Counted from the first letter of the stretch, positions 10,936 to 23,669 are shown. The stretch: DNA of 64,000 nt from Corynespora cassiicola (GCA_022059125.1 JAEUWY010000020.1:2418001-2482000), one strand, 5' to 3'. The notes: generated from the letters alone by a model not told the origin. A program made the numbers and translations.

Positions 10936-12851
10936 ATGCCGACCCTCGACGTTAGTGAGCTGAATGTTGTGATTGCCGTCTTAGGTATGGAGAAGACTAC
11001 GATCAACAGTTACCTTTGCTGATCATATCAGGAGCGTTCATTGTCGGCTATGGCTTCCTCTCCGTCAAAATCAAGCAGGTGTGGTACCTGGGTGAAGCAT
11101 GTATGTTTTCATGTTTGGACTAGGAAGGCGATTGCAGAAAGCTGATTTGTATCGCAGTGCCGGCTGTGCTTCTTGGTATCATCCTAGGACCCATAGCTGC
11201 CAAATTCCTAAGTGTGGAACGATGGGGTTCAGCAGCAGAAGGGCAACAAGATGCCATCACCTTGGTGCGTACTCCCGGCAATGGAGAGACGATAAGGGTC
11301 GGAACGCTTTACTCATATTCTTTAGGGCATGTGTCGCATCGTTATTGGTGTCCAACTGGTAATAGCCGGCTTCCAGCTTCCTGCTAAGTACCAAGCGGCT
11401 AGGTGGAAGGAGATGGCTCTCTGTCTGCTTCCGGTGATGACGATCATGTGGCTTTGCACAAGCCTGTGCATTTTAATTACGATCCCCAAAATCACGTTTC
11501 TGGCGGCCCTTGTTATCGGCTCGTGCGTTACTTGCACCGATCCTATCCTTTCACAGGCTGTCGCCAAGGGTCCATTCTCCGACAAATACGTCCCTCGAGC
11601 TCTTCGTGAACTCATTTCCTCTGAAGCAGGCGCCAACGATGGATTTGGATTTCCTTTCCTCCTGTAAGTGGTGTCTAGATGGGAAAAGATCGCATGTAAT
11701 GGAAGCTGACAAAATCAAGACTTGCAACCTACCTTATTCGCCATGCAGACTTGGAAGGTGTTGATTTCAAAGAGGGAGAATCGGTTGCTGCCGAAGGTGT
11801 GGTCCATCGATTGAAGCGCAGCGCAGAAGTAGGACGCCTGGGAGGTGGTATCTCAAAAGCCATGGAACAGTGGATTGTCGAAGGCTGGGTCTACATCATT
11901 CTAATGGCTGTCGCCATAGGTGTCATTGTCGGCTTCGGAAGCATGTTCGCAATCAGGTTTGGTTTGAGGCGTAAGTGGATCGACTCGGAAAGCTTTCTGC
12001 TGTGGCCAGCTGCAATTGGGGTAAGTAACCGACTACAGGGAACGAACCTAAGATGAACATTACTGACACATCCCTTTCAGCTCTTCCTCATTGGTGTCTG
12101 CGGGATGCTCGGAACAGACGATCTACTGGCATGCTTTGTCGCCGGCAACGCTCTCAACTGGAGCGGCCAATATTTGGAAGAAGCGGAAATCCGCCACGAT
12201 GAAGTCAACAGCTGCTTTGACGTCATTCTCAATTTCGGTGGCTTCATGTACATTGGAACCATCATTCCCTGGACCGAATTCCAAATGCCTGACGTCACCG
12301 GCATCACTATCGGAAAGCTCTTCTTGCTCGGCTTTCTCATCATGCTGTTTCGCCGTATCCCAGCAATCTTCCTTACCTACAAGCTTATGCCAGATTGTGT
12401 GAAGGACTGGAAGGAAGCGCTTTTTATGGGCTACTTTGGACCGATTGGTATCGGCGCAGTCTTCTATGTCGAGCACACCCGGCACTTGTTCCCTGAGCTG
12501 AGCGAAGCCAGAACCGACGAAGAAGAGAATTTGGTTCGAGCGATGGTACCTGTTGTCTACTGGCTCGTGTTCTTCTCCATAATTTTCCACGGACTGTCAA
12601 TTCCAGCCCTTGACGCCTTTTACCGCTGGAAGGGCGTCGCACCGATTGTGGAGGAGCAACCTGCTGAGATTCGGATTTTTTCTGAGAACGAAGCTCCACC
12701 AGCCAACGCTCACGTCAACAGCAAGCGTAAGTCGCTGATTGTACACAACCGCTTCTCGCGACCCGTTTCTGGGCCCGAGTTGTACAGATGGAACACAAAC
12801 GAAAGCCTGGAAACCTTGGCAAACAGTGGGCAGAAGCCAGGATATGCTTAG
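10936..12851 (+). CDS. Na+(K+)/H+ antiporter, NHA1/Sod2 family
   Basis: Six exons join in phase: 10936-10984, 11032-11100, 11158-11264, 11326-11663, 11720-12020 and 12081-12851, giving 544 residues. The protein matches fungal plasma-membrane cation/proton antiporters: the N-terminal ISVKIKQVWYLGEA-type segment (here FLSVKIKQVWYLGEA), PAVLLGIILGPIAAKF, VIGSCVTCTDPILSQA, SSEAGANDGFGFPFL (the Asn-Asp ion-binding pair), TDDLLACFVAGNALNW and a short cytosolic tail. Such proteins exchange Na+ or K+ for H+ and set salt tolerance and internal pH. The short tail makes it closer in size to Sod2 than to the long yeast Nha1. It is intact although it sits between cluster relics and the PKS, and is probably a resident housekeeping gene rather than a pathway member. 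Confidence 0.92.
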
Positions 12852-13252
12852 ATTTGTGTGGATATCGCTGACAAACAAATATGGAACCATGGGACACTTG
12901 ATCACAACTCTTCTATTCTCTGAACTGTGAACTTGTGTGGAAGTCGCCATGAAACGCTATTATTATTGCATGGAGCTGGTAAACATATCAGGGACACGCG
13001 GGTACAAGAGTAGATGATAGAGATAAATAGGGAGTGCAGTCGCTACAGCAAAAGAAATCAAAGAAAATCGGCAATCGGTGGGATACCAGATACTATACAT
13101 TCAGAAGTGCCCTGGCTCTCAAGTAGTAGCATGGCCTAACCTTGGGCAAGACAGTCGCGCCGACGCGGGCTTGATGTTGTCCATGCACGTGCCGTGTCGC
13201 GCCGCGTATATGACGCGCGTTTCTTAGATTACACCGTCGCAACTCCATCAAT
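12852..13252. other. Convergent 3' spacer
   Basis: Shared 3' region of the antiporter (plus) and the PKS (minus). No gene seen; it should hold both polyadenylation signals. Confidence 0.5.
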
Positions 13253-16200
13253 TCAACTTGAAGGACTGAGCAACTTGCTCTTCGCGCATACAGCCTTAGC
13301 CAGAGTCTGTATCGTGCCACTGGCCAACAGTTCAAGGACCTGCATCGTCGACTCAAACTCCCTACTAATGAAGTTTCGCACATCAATCGCCGTCAACGAA
13401 TCCAACGCGTAGCTGGAAAGGTTTCTTGTTGGATCTATCTCTTCCAGCTCGAGGCCAACAGTCTTTGCAATCTTATCGACAAGACCGTCGCATACGATCT
13501 TTTCGGCATCGGATCGTGACTCGGCAGCTCTAAGTGCTGCGTTCCAGGATACCGACCTGGCGCCGTTGTTGAGCAGTGCCGCTGTGGCTTCGGCTTCCAA
13601 GCGCAAATGTTTGTATTTCGCATCCGTCGCCCAGAATTGTGGATTCAAAGGATTGATGTCGACACCAGTGATGATGTGGTTGTTGCAACTGGCTTGTGCC
13701 GTTCCGTCAAGCGTTGCCTCTAGCAGGGAAAGCACCTCGGCTTCAGTGATGTAAGATTCGCCAATATTACGCTGAACGTCGCTCCACATGTCTGCATTCT
13801 CGAACAGGAAACCTGCATCAGAAACGGCCGTCGGTCCAAGCGAAGCGCCGGGTAATCCTAGAGACCTCCGATATTGAGCGAACGCATCGAGGAAAGAGTT
13901 AGCCGCTGCGTAAGCTGTTTGCCCACGGCCACCTATCGCAGCAGCCGAGGAAGAATAGACAATGAAGAAATCAAGGGCAGTGGATTTCAATGCGTGGTGG
14001 AAGTTCCAGGCACCCTGCACCTTGGATTCAATGACCTGGGTCCAGTCGCTGACCTCCATATTGTCGAACAGCTTGTCCTGCGGCATTTTTAACACTCAGT
14101 TTGGATGGTGATATCAAGACGAATCTTACCTTGAGAATCATTGCACCGTGGATAACACCTCGAATCGGTGGTAGACCTGTCAGCTTCGTCTGCAGCAGCG
14201 CATCCACGTCCTCCTTCTTAGCCACATTGCAGCTGTGGACAGCAATATGAACATCAATTTGAGCCAAATCGTCGACCAAAATCTTCACAGGCCCTGTAGC
14301 AGAGCCGCTTCGAGATATGAGAACGATGTGTTTCGCACCCTTGGAAGCCATCCACCTAGCCATTCCTCGACCCAGGCCTCCTGTGCCACCAATCAGGATG
14401 TATGTTGCATCTTGCTTGAACATCCTTGCAACATTTTTCGATGGCGTGGTCTTGACAACATCATCAGCATGAGGCACAACGACAGTTCTGCTGCGAGAAG
14501 AAGATGCTCGGACGAGCTTGAACGCTTGCGATACCTGGGAGATGCGCAATATCTCAGGAGAATAGATCGGCCTCAGCTTCCCGTATCTCAAACACCTGGA
14601 CACATCTTTGACGAGCCTTCGTACCAGCTTTGGCTTACGTTTAGCCAAAGAGCTGAAGTCGAAAGAAAAGACTCCCGTATTCCCGCCAAGACACGGCAAC
14701 ATGTTCTTTGCCGTGTTTGAGCCATCGCTGGTATGCTCGCAGACAACTCTGCCAAACTCTGCCATGCATTTAGCAGCCTCCTCGATACACACGGGGTCAA
14801 CATGGGCGCTGTAAATGACATCAACTCCACGTTGATCGGTTGACTGGAGAATCGATTCGGAGAACGAGAATCCTTTGTGGTAGAAGATTTGTCTCTCAGA
14901 AAGGCCATGTCCCTCAACCAACAAGCGTTTTTCGTCGGCTGTCTCAACCGTTGCGAATATATTTGCCCCTATTGCTTGAGCTAGCGAGATGGCAGCTTGT
15001 CCGAAAGCTCCTGCTCCATTCAAGATGAGTAGGTTTTCTTCGTCCTCTAATCTTGCCAGATCAACGAGGCCATATTGTGCAGAACAAGAAGCCAGGGGTA
15101 GGCTTGCCGCCTCTTCAAAAGATGTTTCTCTGTTAAGCTTCAGTGTCAAGTCGGATTTGGCCCGGGTGTAGGTAGCAAAGGCTGAGTTGGCGATTGCTGC
15201 CACCCTGTCTCCAACAGCGAAGCCATTAACATTTTCACTCAAGCGACTGACAATACCGCTGCACTCTTGTCCGAAAACCGAGTCATCGAGCTGGCCAGTA
15301 GCGGTGTAGACATCCCTTGCACTTACTGGGACTGCTTTGACTAGAATCTCAATCTCGCCAATAGCCAATGGTTGTCTTGTGCAGTCATCATCCACAAAGT
15401 AGAGCGTGTCAAGATTCCCAGGAGTTGAGATCGCCATCTTCAGCGAGCGCGCGCCGTCGCTGAACTTTGTCTCTTCCACCGCCGGTGGGAATATCTTCCG
15501 ATGTACATAATCATTCGCCTTGTCGTCGCTCACAATACGCGGAGTCCAGAACTCGCCTTTGCGCTCCTGAAATTCCATTTCGGTGTTCGCGATGGTGCTT
15601 GCACTCATGGTCATCTCGAACACCTTGAGAATGGCTTGTATGGATGACGTGTCATCAAGCTTCTCTTCCGCATCGAGGTCCAAGGTTGCGAATTTAAACA
15701 TGGTCTCGGAGCGGATGGCGCGGCTGAAGCCGGTCACCATATTGGCTGTAGGGTCACCCTTCTGGCCATACGCTCCTCGAGTAACCCAGAGAAGGCCTTG
15801 AGACTTCCGCACAACAGACTGGAGGGCCTGAAGCTGGGTTGCATCCAAAGTGGAAAGAAGGGGCTGATCAAGCTCCGTAATGCAAATGCAGTGCTTGTCG
15901 GATGAGTCGAGCTCCTCGAGCGAGCAAAGGTCGACCTTTGTATTTTGGACATTCTCGACCGATGCTGCAAGCATGCGCGCAAGCTCCAACTGGGGTTGAG
16001 AAGTACCATGAATGATGGAAATAGGGGTAGCTGGAAGGGCCGATCCGTTGCTAAGAGGGTCATCTTGCGGGCTGTCTACCCGAAGATCTTGGATTTCTGT
16101 GAGCGGCTCGAGAATGGGCTCCCAAATTTGCTTATAACACAGTTCTCGAGCGCAATGCTCATCGCCATCATCCCCACTAGTCGGTAGCGGAGCGATTGTG

Positions 16201-19200
16201 AGATCGTCAATCGCGATAATCCTCTCATCTTTGGCAACAGCGAACATGGAGATTTTGCTTGGCTTATCTGTTGATAAGGGCTTGCTCGCTGAACAGTATG
16301 CGCGAAGGCTATGCTCCGGAGCACTCGCGTACTGCCGGACCTTGGTTGATACTGTCAGCCGACCGATCGAAGAGGGAAGACAGACTACATCCAGGGCTGT
16401 ACGTCCGGCGCCAAGGATGGGCCAATACATCTGAACAAGCTGCTCCAGGAAAGAAGGATGCAGAATGTGACTCGTTTCATAATGCTCTGGCATGTCGGAA
16501 GCCGTATCGGTGACGGCAATATTCGCCACTGCATGCTGGTCGTCCGCTCGACAATCGGAAAGACCCTGGAAAGTCGACCCGTATACGATGTTGAGGTCAG
16601 AAAGAGCGGAGTATATGCGTTTCTGAGGTACACTCTGCGATGCCTTGTTGATTCTTGCCATGTTTTCTGTCATCTCTGCCGCCTTTTGCTCAAGTTGAGC
16701 CTGCCCGTCCACTTCGTTGACCTCGTTTGACCTGACAGTGGCGATGCCAGTGCAATTTTCCGTCCAGCCACCGCTCGTAGAGTAAGAATGGATGAGGAAA
16801 TTACTTGTCATGTGCCTCTCAGCTGTTTCGGCGGTCTTCAGAGGGCGTAGTGTGATGGTCATCTCGACCTCGTCATCCGGTATCATGAGCGGCGTGTGAA
16901 CGACCAAATCTCGAAGTTCAATTTGGGCAACATCGATTTCTTTCATTTGGGACTGCTGAGAAATAGCCTCAATCGCCATGCCCGCAAATCCTGAGATTGG
17001 AAAAATGTTCATGTCCTGGATCTTATGGTGCCGCAACCAGGGGATGTCGTCCAGTCTGATGAAGTTGCGCCATGTCGGCTCCAAGTCATTCGAATAATTG
17101 GCCAGCACACCGAGAATATCATGCCGCGGGAACGGTCTATTTTTGTGCATGTGTGAGATTCTCGATTCATGCCAGTAGACCTTGGAATGATTCCATGGAT
17201 AGGTAGGCAGGTCGACAAGCAAGCTCGGCATCTTTGTAATCTTGGGGAAGTTGACGCGATCTAGGTCTATTGGCGCGCCCTTGCAGAAAAGAGTCGAAGC
17301 AAGGTCGAGCATTGTGTCGACCGCGTCCTTTTTCCTGGCCAATGTCCCGACATAGGGTATCTTTTCGACGGCGCCGCCAATTGTTTTCAGCGTCTGTTTG
17401 ATAGGGCCTTGCAATGCCGAATGTGGACCCACTTCAAGTAACAGGTCTACACCGGTAGCAAAATCACCAGCAGGTGTAACGAGATGTTGTAATGCTTGCG
17501 CGAATTTAACAGGGCTTGTGAGATTGCGTACCCAGTACGATGAATCAAGGGCACTGTGGAAAACTTGCTTGCCCATTAAAGAGGAGAAGAATCGTACTTG
17601 AGACTGTCCTGGGGAGGAAACGTCTTGTATGGAGTCGTAATAATCGTCAGCGATCAACTCCATATGATGAGAGTGATACGCCGTCTCGATAACAAGCTTC
17701 CTTTGAAAGATTTGTTTTTCCTCGAGAACATGCTGTAGCTCCTCAATAGCAGGCGTGTCACCGGAAATGGTCAGACTCTGGGGACTGTTATAGCACGCTA
17801 TTCTTGCTTCTCGCTCGCTCAGCTGTTGGATGATGGGATCGATGTCTTCCTTGCCACAGCCTACGGCCATCATCGTGCCTTGTAGCTGGGGGAATCTCTC
17901 CTTCAACACAGGTATCAGGCGACCTCTATGATAGGCGATTTGCATTGCGGATTCGGCCGAAAGAATGTCTGCGGCATAGGCAGCAGCTATCTCTCCGGAA
18001 GAATGTCCAACAACGGCCGTAGGTATAATCCCCCATGACCGGAGCAAGTCAATTAACGCCAGCTGGATAGCTGTACAAGCGGGTTGACTAATGTGTGCCT
18101 GGTTGACCCGGGTTGTGTGTTCGTCGAGGCCAAGTTCGTCAATCAGAGAGTATGGTGCGCCCAATTTGGTAAGGATCGCACTGGCCTTGTCGATAGTTTC
18201 GGCAAAGAGAGGGTAGCGCCCGTACAGTTCCTGTCCCATGGCCCACCATTGCGCGCCTTGGCCGGTACATACAAAGCCTATCCTAGGAATTCCAGTCTCC
18301 TTGATGGGATTGATGGTTCCCTTGGATAGCTTCTCAACTAGGTCAAACGACTCGGTTGCTGGAATCGCTACCCTCCACGACAGCGCCGACCTACGCTGCC
18401 CTATCGTGTACGCGACGTTAGCCATGAGATCCCTTTGGAACATCTCTGGCCTTTGCTCAAGATATACCCCCAAGTTGGCCATCATCTTTTGGCACGTGCT
18501 CTTGTCTGCTGCCGACAGTACAAAGAGCTTCTTGGTTGGGTCATCTTTTGCGCCTGCGTTGATCCCGAGGTCAATGGTAGTCTGCAAAGGTGCCCTACCC
18601 ATCACCACATGCGCGTTTGTTCCACCGAACCCGAAATTGTTCACGCTAGCGTATTTCTTGTTTCGAGGCCAGGGAATCTGCCGTACGGGTATCTTCATCC
18701 CCCATTCCTTGAAAGGGATATTCGGATTCGCTTTCTGGAAATCGTAGTTTGGCAATATGAAGCCACGGTCGAGTATCAATGCTGTCTTGATGACAGCCAG
18801 GATTCCTGACGCAGATTCTAGGTGTCCAATGTTGGACTTGACGGACCCAACGTACAGAGGGTCTCGAGCGGGACGTGTGCCGAATACGTTGTGCAGTGCG
18901 CCAACTTCGATGGGGTCGCCTACTCGAGTTCCAGTACCGTGTGCCTCGACGTAGCCAGTCAGATTGGGGTCAAGATCGTAGGAGGTGTATATTGACCGGA
19001 TGAGCGCTTCTTGCGAGGATCCGTTCGGCGTAGTGATGCCTGGTGTGTAGCCATCTTGGTTCACGCCGCTACCAAATATCACAGCACGGACGCTGTCATT
19101 ATCACGAATAGCCTGGTCGAGCGGCTTCAAGAGGATCATACCACAGCCTTCGCCTCGACCGTAGCCGGTACCACGGGCATCGAATGAATAAGAACGGCCA

Positions 19201-20540
19201 GCGTTGCCAAGTAACCTGGCCATATGGTAAGTATCATGTTCTAGAGACTGAAATGTGATGCTTACCGTGAAGTGGAGTAGTTCATGAAGAATTCTGGGAT
19301 CAGATTCAAGTTGCAGCCTCCAACTAGTGCAATCTCCGATTCCCCGTTTCGGATACTTTGACAAGCGTAGTGTACAGCCGTCAGGGAGGACGAGCAAGCG
19401 GTATCCATTGTCACGCTGGGTCCGCGCCAATCGAAAAAATGGCTTATGCGATTCGCTTGCATCGCGAGATGGTTCCCTGTACCATCCATTAGCATTCGTC
19501 TCAATAGGTAGAGCTGGTCATAATTGTTCGCAAAACGCGTGCTGGAAAAACTTACCGGTAGCCTGGAACATCCTCCCTTCTCCATCCCTCCACAAGTCAA
19601 CCTCGTATTCTGGCTGTGCGGCCCCGACAAAAACTCCGACTCCGCTGCCCACAACCTTGCCCTTCGGCACGCCGGCACTATCCAATGCCTCAAATGCACA
19701 CTCGAGCAACATGCGCTGTTGGGGGTCCATGCTAATCGCCTCCTGCTCGCTGATGCTGAAGAACGGAGCATCAAACGAGGTGATGTCGCCCGAAACAAAG
19801 GAGCCTGCATTGGTGTTTGTGCAGCCGAGCTTTGAGGCGGAAGGGTGGAAGAAGGGAGCTGGGTTGAATCGAGTGGTTGGGATTGTTGGAGAGAAGGTAC
19901 TCCGCATGCGGGAGAGGAGGGTGAAGAAGGAGTGCGGGTCTGTGGCTGGGCCGGCGCGAATAGAAAGGCCAATTATTGCGATTGGGGTTGGTGTATGGGA
20001 TGGAACCTTCGTTGTGCTGCCTGTTGGTGTAGATGCTGACAGTGTGCCGTTCAGATGCCCGTTAAGTGTTCCGTTGGTGGCTCCGTTTGGTGTAGCAGAG
20101 GTGCCGTTGCTATCAGGGATTGGGGTCATTGGCATTTGATCATCAGACCCTTCGGCAGTGATACCTGGAAGATGATCGCCGTTGGTTGCATGGCTGCCTT
20201 CAGCATGGTCATTGGTCTGATGGTTTCCGGTATCTGTATGGCCGTTCATTTGGGGGGTAGAATTTTGATGTGAGAAGCCATTTCCATTGACATTATGGGT
20301 ACTCTCAAATCTTTCTTCGATGAACGGGAGACTCGCGTTTGGGGAATTGCCCAAGGAATTGTAAGAACGTTGAGAATCTAGGTCGACAAGCTCACAATCA
20401 TGCCCATCCGGTTGAAAAGCATCCCCATTCTGCATAATGGATACGCGACTGGGCTGTGGTTGTTCTCGATGTTCTGTGTGTTGATGAATAGAGCATTGGG
20501 TTGGATCGTCTCCCCCGTTAAGGATCAAGCCTGGCGCCAT
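13253..20540 (-). CDS. Highly reducing polyketide synthase (KS-AT-DH-ER-KR-ACP, no methyltransferase)
   Basis: Four exons read leftwards: 20540-19556, 19476-19266, 19215-14130 and 14077-13253, total 2368 residues, all phases matching. Order of domains: a low-complexity N-terminal tail (1-184); ketosynthase with DTACSSS (Cys about 356), EAHGTGT and KSNIGHLES; acyltransferase with GHSSGE; dehydratase starting near [11 protein letters not shown] with [10 protein letters not shown]; no methyltransferase between dehydratase and reductase; enoylreductase with FGQECSG and [10 protein letters not shown]; ketoreductase with [13 protein letters not shown] and the Ser-Tyr-Asn centre ([17 protein letters not shown]); and a C-terminal carrier domain with DSL. 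It makes a reduced, unbranched chain by iterative malonyl extension. There is no releasing domain, so a separate hydrolase is needed. Oddities: the dehydratase aspartate position reads Glu (HPSFLEQ) and the reductase lacks the usual NSL motif. Confidence 0.95.
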
Positions 20541-21970
20541 GATTAAGCAATAATGATAGACGTCAAGAAACGAAAGACGAATATCATTTCATAAAGAGCT
20601 CAGGCTTGAGTGTGATATTCAATGATCGGTAACCAGTGGTGTTTGATGGTTTACACGTTCTATTAGTAGTTAAGTAAGAACAATGGTGCCAATCATACCC
20701 TCCCCTATCTTGTCGCCCACATTTCCGGGCGGCCTGGGCATGACAAATTTTTGCTTTCCATGGGGTGATCGGAACTTCATCATTCATTTCGCCGATGTAT
20801 GTACTTCCAAGATACATTGGTGCAATCGATCGCCGAAGTAGAACATAGGAGTATGAGCTGCACCATGGTCATATCGTTATTGTATGGATAAAAAGCCACC
20901 AGATTGCACTCTAGAGAGCCTATGGTATAGCTAGAGCCACGCTGAACGGGGTCATCATCCCCATGACTTCATGCGACACCATATTGACACGCGCATTTTG
21001 CCAGAAACATCTGAAAGGGGCTTTATCCCATTTCCTGGATATCTGTGAAAGTGACGTGTGTCACTATGGAATATCGGCCAGCCACATCCATGAGAGGGCT
21101 TTCGCCAGTTCTGGAACGACCGTAGTCCTGATATTCAGATGTTGTCTTTATCTTCATGCAATGACGAAAGAAGAAAAAAATTTCTACAGGGATAATTGGG
21201 GTAATGATTGGGGTAAGATTGGCACGGGTCATCATGATTGGACAATTCCATTGCCGACGGCGATTCCACTGTTGACAACCACCGATGCTCACTCTCGACG
21301 ATTCATCAGATGCTTCGCGTATGCATCCACAAGCAATTCAGTCCTCCAATCCAATATATCAAACTAGATGCACCTGCAGATTTCGATATTGCGGCGCTCT
21401 GTCTCGGCCCTGTGGACGCGGGTAACAGGTACAGAGTCGATATTATTGGCTTATTTTTGGATGCATCATCTCCGTCCCCACCCTCCTAGAAAAACTCCAT
21501 GCAACTTGATGAATGCCCACAGGTTGGAAATACTGTTGGAAGGATAGTTTTAAACTGTGTAACATGATAAAACATAGGCTGCCAACATCAATAAAATTGC
21601 AAAGAGCGTGGCTGATAGTTTATTGGAAACCATTTTCGAATATCGACACATGAAGGGCTCCAAACAGCGGTTCTTGTTACACCATGACGGGAAATCCGAG
21701 GCAGGCTGCATCATTCAGCCGTCTCTTGGCCTTAGGCACAATGGGTGCAAAAATCTGGAATTCATGCCGATTACAACCTCTTTTGAAGATCATCTGTCAG
21801 CTCATGTAAGATGCCGTCTTCTTAATAATAGCAATATTCGAACAGTCTTCTTAGGGTCTTGGAGCTGAAAAGACATGGCATGGACGGCGGCACGGAAGAT
21901 AAAAAATCAGATCAACTTCAAAATCTCCCGTGAGCTGCAAAGTATAACAATAATTTTGTTTAACCACAAC
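20541..21970. promoter_or_regulatory. Divergent promoter region of PKS and FSH1-type hydrolase
   Basis: A 1.4 kb gap between two outward-reading genes that should be co-expressed. No open frame in it resembles a known family. It is the most likely place for binding sites of the local Zn2Cys6 regulator. I saw single CGG/CCG triplets but no repeated palindrome convincing enough to name. Confidence 0.5.
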
Positions 21971-22917
21971 ATGAGGTTTCTCTGTCTTGCAGGTGCATTT
22001 GGGAATAGTGATGTGAGTTGGAATACCTGACAGCGAAGGTTTCATGCTGATGAGGTTGTAGAAGTTTCAGGTGCAGCTCGGTAGGCCGAAGAGACCCACC
22101 AGATGGCAGTTCTGACGTTTAGCTAGCGCCAATTGTAAATCAACTGGAGAGCGATGGCACAGCAACTTTTCACTTTGTACATGGAATGCATGAGGCTGTT
22201 CCTCCACCAGGCTATGAAGACTTTTTTGGTGGTCCGCCTTTCTTCAGGTTTCTCGAAGAGAGCAAAGATCCAGAAGGAGTTGATGGCCTCGAAAAAATTC
22301 GCGATTTTCCTGTCGGCGCCTCTCCAGAAGATACTTTGCGATTGTTCAATCCATTGGGGGTGACGGAAGGCCTGGCCATAACAGCGACTCAGGCGTTGGA
22401 CTACCTGCGAGAAATCATTATGGAACATGGTCCATTTGATGCGATCATAGGGTATTCTGAAGGCGCTCTTGTTGCTGGCACACTCATTATGAAGGAGCAT
22501 GAGATGAGAGCCAGAGGCGATTATTGCAACAGATTCAAGCTTGCAATGTTCTTTGGGGGATGGCCGCCGCTCAGACCCGATCTTACGGGAATGATGCTCG
22601 CCGACGAGACCGACCTCCAGTTGCAAGTGGCAACATGCCATGTCAGTGAGTTCTTCCCCGCACATGTCATAATTTTGGAGAATGGAAAAATGCCTTTCAT
22701 CAATTGGCTAATCACTGCAACCGGCTCAGTCGGCTCATTAGACCCTTACCTCGATGGTTCAATGGCGCTTTTCAACGTCTGTGATCCAGACACGGCTGTA
22801 CTCTTTGACCACGCCAAGGGACACACTTTGCCTCGGGATAAAGAAACAGTGAATGAGTTATGCGATGTAATCCGTGCCATGATTGCGGACATACGTAGGC
22901 AAGATGTGCTAGATTGA
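21971..22917 (+). CDS. FSH1-family serine hydrolase, LovG-like (predicted PKS chain-releasing thioesterase)
   Basis: Three exons: 21971-22012, 22062-22080 (only 19 nt) and 22127-22917, giving 283 residues. The start MRFLCLAGAFGNSD is the classic first strand and oxyanion loop of this family and is followed by KFQVQLAPI. The nucleophile elbow is GYSEGA (Ser131), and the catalytic histidine is in FDHAKGHTLP (His253) with an acidic partner in VCDPDT. Members such as LovG hydrolyse the thioester that holds the finished chain on an HR-PKS. The PKS here has no releasing domain and its start codon faces this gene, so the partnership is a strong inference. No signal peptide, so cytosolic. The frame is intact. 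Confidence 0.9.
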
Positions 22918-23669
22918 GAATCCAAGCCGCATGCGGCGTCCTGCCTTAGATAGCCATTCGTCTGGAAAGATACTGAGGCGTCAGATGTATGTCTGAACAA
23001 GCATCAATAGAGCATAAATTGGGGCAAATTTTCATCTATTTTCGTCGGCCTTGTGCACGAGTTCGCCTAATGTTTCCCCGCTCAACTCACCCCGAGCACC
23101 CTTGTCTGCCGACGTAAGCCTGTTACATTGCCGATCGTTGGGGGGTTCTCCTGTATTCGACCACTTGGCCAATTGCACTCATTGCTACATCTAGATGGAT
23201 GCGATAATGCACGTCCGGATATGCCGCTTCACTTGCCGAATTTGTTGGATAGGGCTTGCGCGATTCGGAATGATAAAGCCTCTTTCCTATCTTTCGCATT
23301 CAGCCAGAATGCTATCAGCCATGGATACGATCGCTTCTGGAAAGCTACGCAGCTCAATTTTTCGGGTGAAACAATATTTGAAACTTACGTGGCCTGGTAC
23401 GTAGGCCGTGGTGCGCGTCTATGAATGCAGTCATGCTGCGCCAAGTCGAGCACATGATTGTGAGAAATATCGTTATTCCGAGTGGTAGAGATCCGCTGGT
23501 ACAGGAAGGGTCCAGTGCCCAGACTTGAAGCTTCACATGACATCGCTATCGTCTGCAACTATCTGTTGTGATCTATCTTTTCACGATTGCATTGTTGAGG
23601 TGGCTCTTGAGGGGGTCTTCGCGGTCACTGGATATCTTTGCGCGAGAGAGATTTACACCATTAGTCAAC
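22918..23669. other. Spacer and promoter before the ABC exporter
   Basis: No intact gene. An open frame at 23128-23424 includes a short stretch (PLHLPNLLDRA, then ISHGYDRF) reminiscent of the N-terminus of fungal adenylation domains, too weak to call. A single inverted CGG repeat (CGG, five bases, CCG) lies at 23216-23226. Confidence 0.4.
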
